Assembly (NCBI GenBank): GCA_019739225.1
Contig: JAHHDT010000001.1
Span: 868,001-932,000 of the forward strand
Length of the DNA stretch: 64,000 nt
Direction: 5' to 3'
Source: Aquamicrobium sp.
Lineage (GTDB): Bacteria > Pseudomonadota > Alphaproteobacteria > Rhizobiales > Rhizobiaceae
This document shows positions 1-8,574 of the stretch, piece after piece; the first letter of the stretch is position 1; every line of letters starts with the position of its first letter. The position numbers and the translations under genes are program-made. Under the pieces are notes generated by a model. The model ran no database searches. It was not told the DNA's origin and worked only from the letters and a program-made list of their open reading frames with translations.

Positions 1-696
1 CTCCACCAGCGCATCCTGGCCGACATCGGCCAGAAGATCGTCTCCGGCGAATGGCCGCCCGGCCATCGCATTCCCTTCGAGCATGAGCTGACCGAGCAAT
101 ATGGCTGCTCGCGCATGACCGTGAACAAGGCGCTGACCCAGCTTGCCAAGGCGGGGCTGATCGAGCGGCGCAAACGCTCCGGCAGCTTCGTCGCCCGGCC
201 GCGCTCGCAGGCGGCGGTGCTGGAAATCCACGATATACGCACGGAGGTCGAAGCGCTCGGCCTGCCCTATCGCTATGAGCGTCTGTCGCTCAGGCAGCGT
301 CTCGCAGCAAAGACGGCAGAAGCTGCCGCAGGTTTCGCCGACACGAGCCCGCTTCTCGACATCGCCTGTCGGCATTTCGCCGGCGACGCACCCTTCTGCA
401 TGGAGGAGCGACTGATAAACCTGGAAGCCGTGCCCGAAGCCGAGAGTGAGAGCTTTGCCGACACCGCGCCCGGCCCTTGGCTCATCAGCCACGTCCCGTG
501 GAGCGCCGCCGAGCATACGATCCGCGCCATCGCGGCGGACCGTGCCACGGCGCGGCTCCTCGGCGTCGGGACGAACGCCGCCTGCCTCGTCGTCGAGCGC
601 CGCACCTGGTCGGGCGGCCTGCCGGTCACGCGCGTGCGGCTCACATATCCGGGCACAAGCCACGCCGTCGTGGCCCGCTTCACGCCGGAAGGCTGA
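1..696 (+). CDS. GntR/HutC-family transcriptional repressor (5' end cut off)
   Basis: The frame is open from the first base, so the start lies outside the window. The visible part begins inside an N-terminal winged helix of GntR type (IVSGEWPPGHRIP, then CSRMTVNKALTQLAKAGLIERR). A UTRA effector-binding domain follows and ends near VARFTPEG. The sequence closely resembles HutC histidine-utilisation repressors, which in known cases are released by urocanate. No hut genes are seen here. The next gene, an amidase, starts 58 bp downstream on the same strand, so it may control that gene or genes left of the window. The effector is not predictable. Confidence 0.9.
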   Translation, partial: LHQRILADIGQKIVSGEWPPGHRIPFEHELTEQYGCSRMTVNKALTQLAKAGLIERRKRSGSFVARPRSQAAVLEIHDIRTEVEALGLPYRYERLSLRQRLAAKTAEAAAGFADTSPLLDIACRHFAGDAPFCMEERLINLEAVPEAESESFADTAPGPWLISHVPWSAAEHTIRAIAADRATARLLGVGTNAACLVVERRTWSGGLPVTRVRLTYPGTSHAVVARFTPEG

Positions 697-754
697 ACCG
701 TTGCTTTTGCCGCGCCCGGCAGCCATGCTGCCCAGGCAACGCATCGGAGGAACC

Positions 755-2173
755 ATGACATCGTCGCTCATCGGCCAGTCGGCCTGCACCATCGTCGACC
801 GGCTGAAAAGCGAAGACGTATCACCACTCGATCTTCTCGACGCGCTGGAAGAACGCATCGCCGCGGTCGACCCGGCCGTCAATGCCCTGCCGACGCTGTG
901 CTTCGATCGCGCCCGCGACCGCGCCTCACGGCTGATGAAGCAGCCGGTCGAGAAGCGCGGGCGGCTCGCCGGCCTGCCGGTGCCCATCAAGGACCTGACC
1001 GAGGTCGAGGGCGTGCGCACCACCTGGGGCTCGCCGATCTACGCCGACTTTGTGCCCGAGCGCTCCGACATCCTGGTTGAGACCGTCGAGGCCGAAGGCG
1101 GGCTCATCTACGCGAAATCGGCCACACCCGAGTTCGGCGCCGGCGCCAACACCTTCAACGAGGTGTTCGGCATGACGCGCAATCCCTGGAATACCAGCCG
1201 CTCGGCGGCGGGTTCCAGCGGCGGGGCGGCGGTCTCGCTCGCTACCGGCATGGCCTGGGTGGCGCATGGCTCCGATCTCGGCGGCTCGCTGCGCAATCCG
1301 GCGAGCTTCTGCGGCATCGTCGGCCTGCGCCCCAGCCCCGGCCGCGTCGCCGCCACGCCCGGCACCATCGCCGACAATATCCTCTCGGTCGAAGGCCCGA
1401 TGGCCCGCACGGTCGAGGATGTCGCCCTGATGCTCGACGCAATGACCGGCGAACACCCGCTCGACCCCGTTTCGCTGCCGCGGGACGGTACGTCCTATCT
1501 GCAAGCCGCACGCGGCGGGACGCCGATCAAAAAGATCGCCTTCAGCGCGGACCTCGGCGTGACGCCGGTTGATCCCGAAGTCGCCGAGATTTGCCGCCGC
1601 GCGGCCTACCGCTTCGGCGAGTTGGGGGTCGAGGTGGTGGATGCACACCCCGATCTTTCCAACGCCCACAGCGCTTTCCAGACGTTGCGGGCCAGAGGCT
1701 TCGCGGCAGCCCATGCCCGCAAGCTCCAAGAGCACCCCGGCAAGCTCAAGCCGGAGACGGTATGGAACGTGGAAAAGGGCTTGCGCCTGACGATGGCCGA
1801 AATCATTGAGGCCGAGACGCAACGCACCGAGATGATCGCCAATGCTGTCGCGTTCCTGACCGACTACGACCTGCTGATGACACCGGCGACCATTGTCGCG
1901 CCGTACCCCGTCGAGCAGCGCTACGTGACCGAATGCGCTGGCACGACCTTCGAGACCTATATCGACTGGCTGGCCATTGCCTTTGCCGTGTCGCTTACCA
2001 CAGCACCCGCACTGTCGCTGCCCTGCGGCTTTACCGCAGAGGGGTTGCCCGTCGGCCTGCAGATCGTGGCGATCCCGCGCGGTGAGGCGAAGCTGCTTTC
2101 AGGCGCGCGCCAGCTCGAAAAGCTGCTCGACCTCGACACCGTTACCCCAATCGATCCGCGGCCAGGAAGCTGA
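755..2173 (+). CDS. Amidase-signature family amidohydrolase
   Basis: A 472-residue amidase-signature enzyme that should hydrolyse a carboxamide or aryl amide. The Ser-cisSer-Lys triad region is visible: the Lys in PVPIKDL, the glycine/serine stretch AAGSSGGAAVSLA, and the nucleophile region GSDLGGSLRNPASFCG. Length is normal for the family. The ATG at 755 follows GGAGGAACC, a good ribosome binding site. The open frame extends far upstream but overlaps the regulator gene. It lies 58 bp after the HutC-type gene and is probably co-transcribed. The substrate is unknown. AtzF, GatA-like and aryl-amidase functions share this fold, and no gatB or gatC neighbour supports GatA. Confidence 0.88.
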   Translation: MTSSLIGQSACTIVDRLKSEDVSPLDLLDALEERIAAVDPAVNALPTLCFDRARDRASRLMKQPVEKRGRLAGLPVPIKDLTEVEGVRTTWGSPIYADFVPERSDILVETVEAEGGLIYAKSATPEFGAGANTFNEVFGMTRNPWNTSRSAAGSSGGAAVSLATGMAWVAHGSDLGGSLRNPASFCGIVGLRPSPGRVAATPGTIADNILSVEGPMARTVEDVALMLDAMTGEHPLDPVSLPRDGTSYLQAARGGTPIKKIAFSADLGVTPVDPEVAEICRRAAYRFGELGVEVVDAHPDLSNAHSAFQTLRARGFAAAHARKLQEHPGKLKPETVWNVEKGLRLTMAEIIEAETQRTEMIANAVAFLTDYDLLMTPATIVAPYPVEQRYVTECAGTTFETYIDWLAIAFAVSLTTAPALSLPCGFTAEGLPVGLQIVAIPRGEAKLLSGARQLEKLLDLDTVTPIDPRPGS

Positions 2174-2182
2174 GGGACGAAC

Positions 2183-2474
2183 GTGCGTCCTTCGAGGCTC
2201 GCTGCGCTCGCGCCTCAGGATGAGGGAAGTGGTTTGTCGAATTTCACAGTGTGATGGGCTCGATCCACAAAACCCTCCGGACGAGAGAAGGGGGTTGATC
2301 TAACCCGCGACGTCGTGGGTTCGATGCATGTCAACAGAACGCCGCTCGAGCCCACGAGATTGCCGGAGCTGCGCACGACAGTCCATATCAGGTGAGGTAC
2401 GACCCTGAGCTTGCCGGTGCGGCACAACCTCCCTCATCCTGAGGTGCGAGCGTAGCGAGCCTCGAAGGACGCAC
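2183..2474. repeat. Composite inverted intergenic repeat, copy 1
   Basis: Fills the 317-bp gap between the convergent amidase and soxG genes. Two outer arms of about 44 bp (2183-2226 and 2431-2474) are near-perfect inverted copies. Each arm folds on itself: a small palindrome CCTCATCCTGAGG and a hairpin GCGAGCG-T/A-AGCGAGC. The centre shares GGGCTCGAT and GGTTCGAT blocks with copy 2 (9898-10092). It resembles dispersed Rhizobiales intergenic mosaic elements. Between convergent genes it could act as a two-way terminator. No coding potential was found. Confidence 0.85.
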
Positions 2475-2490
2475 GACCCGCTTTTCTTCC

Positions 2491-3015
2491 TCAGCGCCGC
2501 CCCTCCAGCCAAGCCCACAGATAGGCCGCGAGAGGTGCCTCGACATGCAGGCGCGCCGTCTCAGGTCCAATCCGATAGAGGAAGACGGTGACGCCGGCGA
2601 ACAGCACGGCCGCCGAGCGGCTGCCTGCCTCGATGTCGACGGAGGTGCCCTCGGCCACGATCTCGCGCAGCGCGACACCGGATATTTCGAGGATCGCATA
2701 GGCGGCGTCGCAGGGGGTGGCGACGTAACCGTTCCGCCAACCGGGCGCGGCAGCGAGCGGTGCGGGAGAGACCAGAAGCGCGCGGTCGCGCCCGATCCGC
2801 AAGGCAAAAGGCTCCGCCGCAGCCACCGACCAAAGGCCGACCTCGGGTGCTCCAGGCATCATGTCCGCAACAGCAGCGCCAAGATCACCCGAAACGAGCG
2901 TCTGCCCGAAATCGAGCACGCGCCTCGCCGAATAGCCGTTCCCATCGATCCGCGCGGTTGTCCAGTCCGGCGCCGGGCTCCAGAACAGCCCGCGGTCTCG
3001 CATCGTCTCAGGCAT
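2491..3015 (-). CDS. soxG: Sarcosine oxidase gamma subunit-like protein
   Basis: A 174-residue SoxG-family protein, the small subunit of heterotetrameric sarcosine oxidase. It overlaps the end of soxA by 8 bp and is the last gene of the soxB-D-A-G operon. Family signs are the motif YAILEISGVALREI near residue 105 and a C-terminal segment ending LHVEAPLAAYLWAWLEGR. The gamma subunit has no redox centre of its own and folds with the alpha subunit. Identity rests on moderate similarity plus the invariant gene order. Confidence 0.82.
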   Translation of the reverse strand: MPETMRDRGLFWSPAPDWTTARIDGNGYSARRVLDFGQTLVSGDLGAAVADMMPGAPEVGLWSVAAAEPFALRIGRDRALLVSPAPLAAAPGWRNGYVATPCDAAYAILEISGVALREIVAEGTSVDIEAGSRSAAVLFAGVTVFLYRIGPETARLHVEAPLAAYLWAWLEGRR

Positions 3016-5719
3016 CGATCCGGCTCCCGTCGCGGTCGAAGAAACAGGGCTGCGCGATGACCGCGCGTCTTGTTTCGCCGAGATGGAACAGGCTCACCTC
3101 TTCGCCCATGCGCGACATGCCCCGCTCGACCAGCCCCAGCGCAATCGGGCCGCCGACGGCCGGGCTCTCGTAGCTCGAGGTGACGTAGCCTGCCGAGCGC
3201 CGCTTGCCGCCAGTTTCGTCCAGCACATGCGCGCCGGTCGGCAAAGCGGGCCCGCCATCCGCCACCGCGAGCCCGACAAACTGCTGCCGGTTGTCGCGCA
3301 AGGCGTTCTCGGTGAACAGCGAGCGCTTGCCGACATATTCGCCCAGCCGCTTGTCGCGCGGGCCGGTGATGCCCAGATCGTGCGGCATCGAAGTGCCGTC
3401 TGTGTCCTTTCCGGCAATGATGAAGCCCTTTTCGGCGCGCAGCAGCAGCAGTGCCTCGGAGCCCATGAGCACGGCGTCGAGAGCCCTGCCCGCCTCGTTC
3501 ATCGCAGCCCAAAGTGCTGGCGCCTTCGATGCCGGCACCGAGATTTCGTAGGAGCGGTCGCCGGTGAAGCTGACCCGCGCCACGCGCGCCGCGCCCCCTT
3601 CGAACGAGCCTTGCGCGACCGCCATATGCGGCAGCGCCGCGTCGTCCAGGTCCACACCGAGCGACAGCGCCGCAACCAGCGCCTTGGCGTGCGGACCCGT
3701 CGCGGTCAGCGTCGCCCAGTGCGCGGTGAGATTGTGCACGAACACCGCCGCCGGATCGAACCGGTCCTGCCGCCATTCTTCCAGCCGCGCAACGACGCCG
3801 GCCACATGGCCCGACGAGCAGGAGACGACGTAATGGTCGTCCGCGAGCTTCACCGTCACGCCATCGTCGTAGATGACGCCGCCTTCGGTGAGCATGAAGC
3901 CGTAGCGGATGCGGCCGGGCTTCAGAGTCGAGATGGTGTTGTAGGAATTGTAGTCGACGATCGCGCCCGCCTGCGGCCCGAACACCTCGATCTTGCCGAG
4001 CGGCGAGCCGTCGAAGATCGCGACCGTCTCGCGCGCCTGGCGCGCCTCGCGCCGTATCTCGTCATCGGCCTCGCCACCACCATAGAAGGCTGGCCGCAGC
4101 CAGCCGCCATATTCGCGGAACACCCCGCCCGCCGCACGATGCTGCGTCTCCAGCGCCAGCCGCCGTACCGGATTGAACAGTTGCCCGCGCCGCCGGCCGG
4201 CCAACACCGTGAACGGCACCGGCACGAAGGGCGGCCGGTAAGTAGTCGTTCCCGTCTGCTCGATCGTCCGGCCGGTAACTGCGGCCATCGCCGCAAGCCC
4301 GTTCATATTGGAGGTCTTGCCCTGGTCGGTCGCCATGCCCAGCGTTGTGTAACGCTTGAGATGCTCGACCGAACGGAAGTTCTCGCGTGCGGCAAGTTCG
4401 ACGTCCTTCAGCGTCACGTCGTTCTGGAAGTCGATCCACTGGCGGCCCTTTGCGCCGGGGTTTGGCCATGCCGGGGCGATCGCATAGTCGCCGAAATCGC
4501 CCGCCGCCGCGCCCGAAAGCGATATGCCGTCGACTGGAGCGCCCGGCACGAAGGCGGCGATGGCCTCGTCGTAGCGCAGCTTTCCCTTCGCCTGGCAGAA
4601 CAGATGTACCGTCGGCGTGTAACCGCCTGAAGCCAGCAGGCAATCGGCCTCGATCCGCTTTCCCGAGATCGTGACGGCCTCGACGCCTTTCGCGCCATGA
4701 ACAGCGTCGACGCTGGCGCCCTCCCGCAGGACGGCGACCGTCACCGCAGCGCCGGCTTCCCGCAGCGCATCCGCCACCCCCAGCGCACGCGAATTGTTGG
4801 CAGCAAGCACGATGCGCTCGCCGACCAGCACGCCGTGGCGGCGCAAATAGTAAAGCGCGGCTTCCGCCGACATGACACCTGGCCGGTCATTGTCGACAAA
4901 GACCAGCGGCCGCTCGATCGCGCCAGTCGCGAGCACAATCCGCTTCGGCCTGATGCGCCAATGCCGGTCGGGCGCTCCGTCCCGACGCTCCCAGCAGCAG
5001 ACGAGATTGTGGTCATAGATCCCGTAGGCAGTCGTCCGCGACAAAATCCGCGCACCCGCCTGTTCGACATCACCGGCAAGCACGGCAGCCCGCTCTGCGC
5101 CGTCGGCCTCGCGATGGAGCATTGTTCCGCCGGGCTCGAAACGATCGTCGACGACGATCACGCTGCCGCCTGCAAGCGCCGCCTCGCGCGCTGCCAAGAG
5201 CCCCGACCGCCCCGACCCGACCACAAGCACGTCGCAGCGCGCGTTCATCGCGGGGCTGTCGGCCGGCGGCTCGTGCGCGGGATCGAGCCGCCCCAGCCCC
5301 GCCATGGCGCGAATGCGCGGTTCGAAGCGATGCCAATCCGGCCAGAGAAAAGTCTTGTAGTAGAACCCGGCAGGCAGGAATGGCGACAGCCGGTTGAGCA
5401 GGCCGAGCCGGTCGCCCTCGGCCGTCGGCCGCGCATTCACCGAGCGCAGGTCCATGCCCGCTTCGAGGCGCTGCGTCGTCGCGCGGATGTTCGGCCACGT
5501 CTTGCCGTAAATGGTCACGTCGAGGATCGCGTTCGGCTCCTCGCTCCACGCGCCATGGATGCCGCGCGGCCGGTGATATTTGAACGAGCGGCCGACAACG
5601 CGCACGCCATTGGCCAGCAATGCCGAGGCGAGCGTATCGCCCTCCCGCCCCTCATACGCTCTGCCGTCGAAGGTGAACGCCAGCAGCGCGCCGCTGTCGC
5701 GGATGCGTCGCGCGCTCAT
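3008..5719 (-). CDS. soxA: Sarcosine oxidase alpha subunit-like protein
   Basis: A 903-residue large subunit of a four-subunit N-methyl-amino-acid oxidase. From the N-terminus it has an Fer2_4-type domain (GDTLASALLANG, RSFKYHRPRGIHG), an NAD-binding Rossmann domain starting DVLVVGSGRSGLLAAREAA near residue 150, and a C-terminal GcvT-like folate domain that in known enzymes passes the one-carbon unit to tetrahydrofolate. It is somewhat shorter than classical SoxA (about 970-1000 residues). It overlaps soxD by 4 bp (ATGA) and soxG by 8 bp, so the operon is translationally coupled. The exact N-methyl substrate is uncertain because the cluster sits beside tryptophan-type catabolic genes. Confidence 0.88.
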   Translation of the reverse strand: MSARRIRDSGALLAFTFDGRAYEGREGDTLASALLANGVRVVGRSFKYHRPRGIHGAWSEEPNAILDVTIYGKTWPNIRATTQRLEAGMDLRSVNARPTAEGDRLGLLNRLSPFLPAGFYYKTFLWPDWHRFEPRIRAMAGLGRLDPAHEPPADSPAMNARCDVLVVGSGRSGLLAAREAALAGGSVIVVDDRFEPGGTMLHREADGAERAAVLAGDVEQAGARILSRTTAYGIYDHNLVCCWERRDGAPDRHWRIRPKRIVLATGAIERPLVFVDNDRPGVMSAEAALYYLRRHGVLVGERIVLAANNSRALGVADALREAGAAVTVAVLREGASVDAVHGAKGVEAVTISGKRIEADCLLASGGYTPTVHLFCQAKGKLRYDEAIAAFVPGAPVDGISLSGAAAGDFGDYAIAPAWPNPGAKGRQWIDFQNDVTLKDVELAARENFRSVEHLKRYTTLGMATDQGKTSNMNGLAAMAAVTGRTIEQTGTTTYRPPFVPVPFTVLAGRRRGQLFNPVRRLALETQHRAAGGVFREYGGWLRPAFYGGGEADDEIRREARQARETVAIFDGSPLGKIEVFGPQAGAIVDYNSYNTISTLKPGRIRYGFMLTEGGVIYDDGVTVKLADDHYVVSCSSGHVAGVVARLEEWRQDRFDPAAVFVHNLTAHWATLTATGPHAKALVAALSLGVDLDDAALPHMAVAQGSFEGGAARVARVSFTGDRSYEISVPASKAPALWAAMNEAGRALDAVLMGSEALLLLRAEKGFIIAGKDTDGTSMPHDLGITGPRDKRLGEYVGKRSLFTENALRDNRQQFVGLAVADGGPALPTGAHVLDETGGKRRSAGYVTSSYESPAVGGPIALGLVERGMSRMGEEVSLFHLGETRRAVIAQPCFFDRDGSRIDA

Positions 5720-5982
5720 GCCTCCGGCCTCCGCAGCGAGTGCGAGCCCGCCACCGCATGACTCACCGTGTCGCGTTCCATCAGGAAGAACTCACCGCAG
5801 GTCGCGTGCAACCAGACCTCCCGTGTCGCGCCCTTCGGATTGTGGTCGAAATGCAGGTAGCGTGCCCAGGCATCAGCCGGCACCTCGGCCGCCGGCTCGG
5901 GTCGCGTCTTGCCGGCCTCGGCGCAGAATGTGAACTCGGTCTCGTCGCGCTCGCCGCAGAAGGGGCATAAAAAGAGTTGCAT
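5716..5982 (-). CDS. soxD: Sarcosine oxidase delta subunit-like protein
   Basis: An 88-residue SoxD-family protein. The structural zinc ligands known for the family can be placed: Cys6 and Cys9 (CPFC), His59 and Cys62 (HATC). It lies 10 bp after soxB and overlaps the soxA start by 4 bp. Length and the RYLHFDHNPKG...EVWLHATCGEFF block are typical. Confidence 0.9.
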   Translation of the reverse strand: MQLFLCPFCGERDETEFTFCAEAGKTRPEPAAEVPADAWARYLHFDHNPKGATREVWLHATCGEFFLMERDTVSHAVAGSHSLRRPEA

Positions 5983-5992
5983 GATCCGCCCC

Positions 5993-7246
5993 CTAATGCG
6001 CGATGCCGGAACCGGCCGCTTCGTCGACGAGGCGGCCGGTCGCGAAACGGTCGAGGTCGAAGGGACGGCTGATCTCGTGGTGTTCGCCGGTGGCGATCAG
6101 ATGCGCGGTCAGCCAGCCACCCGCCGGGATCGCCTTGAAGCCGCCCGTCCCCCAGCCGCCGTTCAGGTAGAGCCCAGACACCGGCGATGGCCCGATGATC
6201 GGCGAGGAATCCGGCACCACGTCGACCACGCCTGCCCACTGCCGCAGCATCCTGAGCTGGCCGAAGGCGGGAAACATCTCCAGCATGCCGGAGACGACCG
6301 TCTGCTGCATCGGCGGATTGCCGCGCTGCGCGTAGGAGGGCACGCGGTCGAGCCCGCCACCCAGCACAATCTCACCCTTGTCGGACTGGAAGAGATAGGT
6401 GCCGGTGCCGGGATAGAGCACCACCGTGTCGAGGCAGGGCTTCACCGGTTCCGACACCATCGCCTGCAACGAATAGGAGCGGATGGGAAGCTGGAAACCC
6501 GCCTTCGCCGCAAGCACGCTCGAATGACCGGCAACGCAGAGCGCCACTGCATCGGCGTGGATCGTGCCCAGCGACGTCTCGACGCCGACGCATCGGCCGC
6601 CTTCGATGAGGAAGCCGGCCACCTCGCAATTCTGGACGATGTCGATGCCGAACCCGTCGGCGGCGCGCGCATAGCCCCAGGCAACGGCATCGTGGCGCGC
6701 GACGCCTGCCCGCCCCTGCCAGGTGCCGCCGAAGATCGGATAGCGCGCTTCGTCGCTGGTGTTGAGCAGCGGCGCCTTTTGCAGCACGCCGTCGCGGTCG
6801 AGCAGTTCGGCATCGGTGCCGTTGATCTGCATCGCATTGACGAGCCGCGCCGCCATCTCCATCTCGGCCGGCGAACTGGCGACTGTGACGACGCCGCGCT
6901 GCGACAGCATGACGTTGTAGTTGAGCTCCCGCGAAAGCCCCTCATAGAGCTTCAGGGAGAAATCGTAGAGCGCCACGCTTTCGGGATAGAAATAGTTGGA
7001 GCGGATGGTCGCGGTGTTGCGGCCGGTATTGCCACCACCCAGCCAGCCTTTCTCCAGCACGGCGACGTTGGTGATGCCGTGGTTCTTGGCAAGGTAATAA
7101 GCGGTAGCCAGCCCCTGCCCGCCGCCGCCGATGATGACGGCGTCGTAGCGTGGCTTCGGTTGCGGCGAGCGCCAGGCGGGCTGCCAGCCGCTATGGCCGC
7201 GAAGACCTTCGCGCAACAGCCCGAACGCGGAATAATGTCTGGTCAC
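5993..7246 (-). CDS. soxB: Sarcosine oxidase beta subunit-like FAD protein
   Basis: A 417-residue flavoprotein subunit of a four-subunit amine oxidase, first gene of soxBDAG. The start is GTG at 7246, chosen because the protein then begins TRHYSAFGLLREGLRGH as in SoxB proteins, with GAGAGGGG just upstream. The longer open frame upstream overlaps the divergent aminotransferase. The FAD-binding motif is VIIGGGGQGLATAYYLA near residues 37-52, where most SoxB proteins have GGGGHG. His185 in VARHDAVAWG matches the site of covalent FMN attachment known in bacterial SoxB (His173 in shorter homologues). Several usually constant residues (NYFYPES, QRGVVTVAS) differ from classical SoxB, so a related N-methyl substrate is possible. 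Confidence 0.9.
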   Translation of the reverse strand: MTRHYSAFGLLREGLRGHSGWQPAWRSPQPKPRYDAVIIGGGGQGLATAYYLAKNHGITNVAVLEKGWLGGGNTGRNTATIRSNYFYPESVALYDFSLKLYEGLSRELNYNVMLSQRGVVTVASSPAEMEMAARLVNAMQINGTDAELLDRDGVLQKAPLLNTSDEARYPIFGGTWQGRAGVARHDAVAWGYARAADGFGIDIVQNCEVAGFLIEGGRCVGVETSLGTIHADAVALCVAGHSSVLAAKAGFQLPIRSYSLQAMVSEPVKPCLDTVVLYPGTGTYLFQSDKGEIVLGGGLDRVPSYAQRGNPPMQQTVVSGMLEMFPAFGQLRMLRQWAGVVDVVPDSSPIIGPSPVSGLYLNGGWGTGGFKAIPAGGWLTAHLIATGEHHEISRPFDLDRFATGRLVDEAAGSGIAH

Positions 7247-7384
7247 ATGTCCCCTCTCGCTGGCGACATCGCGCCGCCAGCGATCTAAGGCCGCGCCGAG
7301 CGCTGGCACAACCACGGATGCGACCAAATCTGTTGCGCGACCGAACGATTTAGGGCTTTGTGGCGCCGTTCTTCGGAGGGCCCC
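7247..7384. promoter_or_regulatory. Divergent promoter region with a stem-loop, soxB / aminotransferase
   Basis: This 138-bp gap separates the leftward sox operon from the rightward aminotransferase-kynureninase genes and must hold both promoters. CGCTGGCG at 7258-7265 and CGCCAGCG at 7275-7282 form a perfect inverted repeat 12 bp upstream of the soxB start codon, either an operator or a leader hairpin. No clear -35/-10 pair was recognised. Confidence 0.4.
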
Positions 7385-8566
7385 ATGTTCGAGACGCTTC
7401 AACCCGCCGCACCCGACGGCATCCTCATGCTCATGTCGCTCTATCGCGACGATCCGCGCACCGACAAGCTCGACCTCGGTGTCGGCGTCTACAAGGATGT
7501 CGACGGCAAGACGCCGGTCATGCGCGCGGTCCGCGAGGCCGAGCGACGGCTCCACAAGACGCAGGCCAGCAAGAGCTATCTCGGCCTTGCCGGCGACGTC
7601 GTGTTCAACGAGCTGATGATCGGCCTCGTCTTCGGCGAGAAGGCGGATCGCCCCCGCCTGCGTGCCGCGCAGACGCCTGGCGGCACCGGTGCGCTGCGGC
7701 TGCTGGCCGACCTGATCGCGGCTTCGCGCCCCGATACCACCGTGTGGGTGCCGGACCCGACCTGGCCCAACCACATGCCGATCCTGCGCGCTGCGGGCCT
7801 GACCGCGCGCACCTACCCCTATTTCGACAGCACGACCGGCAGCGTGCGTTTCGACGCGATGATCGAGGCGCTGAAAGGCGCGGCGCCCGGCGACGTGGTG
7901 CTGCTGCACGGCTGCTGCCACAACCCGACCGGTGCCGACCTCTCCGCCGCACAGTGGGAGACTGTTGCCGCGCTCCTCGTCGAACGCGGCCTGACGCCTT
8001 TCGTCGACATCGCCTATCAGGGGTTCGGCGACGGGCTGGAGAAGGATGCCGCCGGCCTTCGCATTCTCGCGGCCCACGTGCCGGAACTGCTGGCCGCTGC
8101 AAGCTGCTCCAAGAACTTCTCCGTCTATCGCGACCGCGCCGGCGCAGCGCTGCTGCTGGGTCGCAATGCCGCCGAGGCGGACACTGCCTATGGCCAGTTG
8201 CTCGGCCTTGCGCGCGGCATCTGGTCGATGCCCCCTGACCATGCGGCTGCATGCGTGCGCATTGTGCTCGAAGACGACGACCTACGCGCCGACTGGAAGG
8301 CGGAGCTGGAGGCCGTGCGGCTGCGCATGCTGAGCCTGCGCGAAGGCTTTGCCGAGGCGCTGCGCCGCCAGTCCAATTCCGATCGCTTCGATTTCATCGC
8401 CCGCCAGCGCGGCATGTTCTCGAGGCTTGGCCTCACCGGCGAGCAGGTGTCCCGCCTGCGCGCCGAGCACGGCGTCTATATCGTCGGCGACAGCCGCTTC
8501 AATGTCGCCGGCCTGCCCGGCGACCGGCTCGATGCGCTAGCCACGAAGGTCGTTTCGGTACTGTAG
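7385..8566 (+). CDS. Class I aromatic amino acid aminotransferase
   Basis: A 393-residue PLP-dependent aminotransferase of the TyrB/AspC family. Visible motifs are the N-terminal GVGVYKD, TPGGTGALRLL (98-107), HNPTGADLS (179-187), the Asp/Tyr pair in DIAYQGFGDGL, and the PLP lysine Lys243 in CSKNFSVYRDRAG. ATG 7385 follows GGAGGG. Members transfer amino groups between tyrosine, phenylalanine, tryptophan, kynurenine or aspartate and 2-oxoglutarate. A kynureninase-type gene follows 8 bp downstream, so kynurenine or tryptophan is a plausible substrate, but this is inference. Confidence 0.9.
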   Translation: MFETLQPAAPDGILMLMSLYRDDPRTDKLDLGVGVYKDVDGKTPVMRAVREAERRLHKTQASKSYLGLAGDVVFNELMIGLVFGEKADRPRLRAAQTPGGTGALRLLADLIAASRPDTTVWVPDPTWPNHMPILRAAGLTARTYPYFDSTTGSVRFDAMIEALKGAAPGDVVLLHGCCHNPTGADLSAAQWETVAALLVERGLTPFVDIAYQGFGDGLEKDAAGLRILAAHVPELLAAASCSKNFSVYRDRAGAALLLGRNAAEADTAYGQLLGLARGIWSMPPDHAAACVRIVLEDDDLRADWKAELEAVRLRMLSLREGFAEALRRQSNSDRFDFIARQRGMFSRLGLTGEQVSRLRAEHGVYIVGDSRFNVAGLPGDRLDALATKVVSVL

Positions 8567-8574
8567 GAGGCGTA

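Noticed and set aside
7247-8242. N-terminal extension of soxB through the aminotransferase gene
   Set aside because: The extension is antisense to a clear aminotransferase. SoxB homology starts at GTG 7246.
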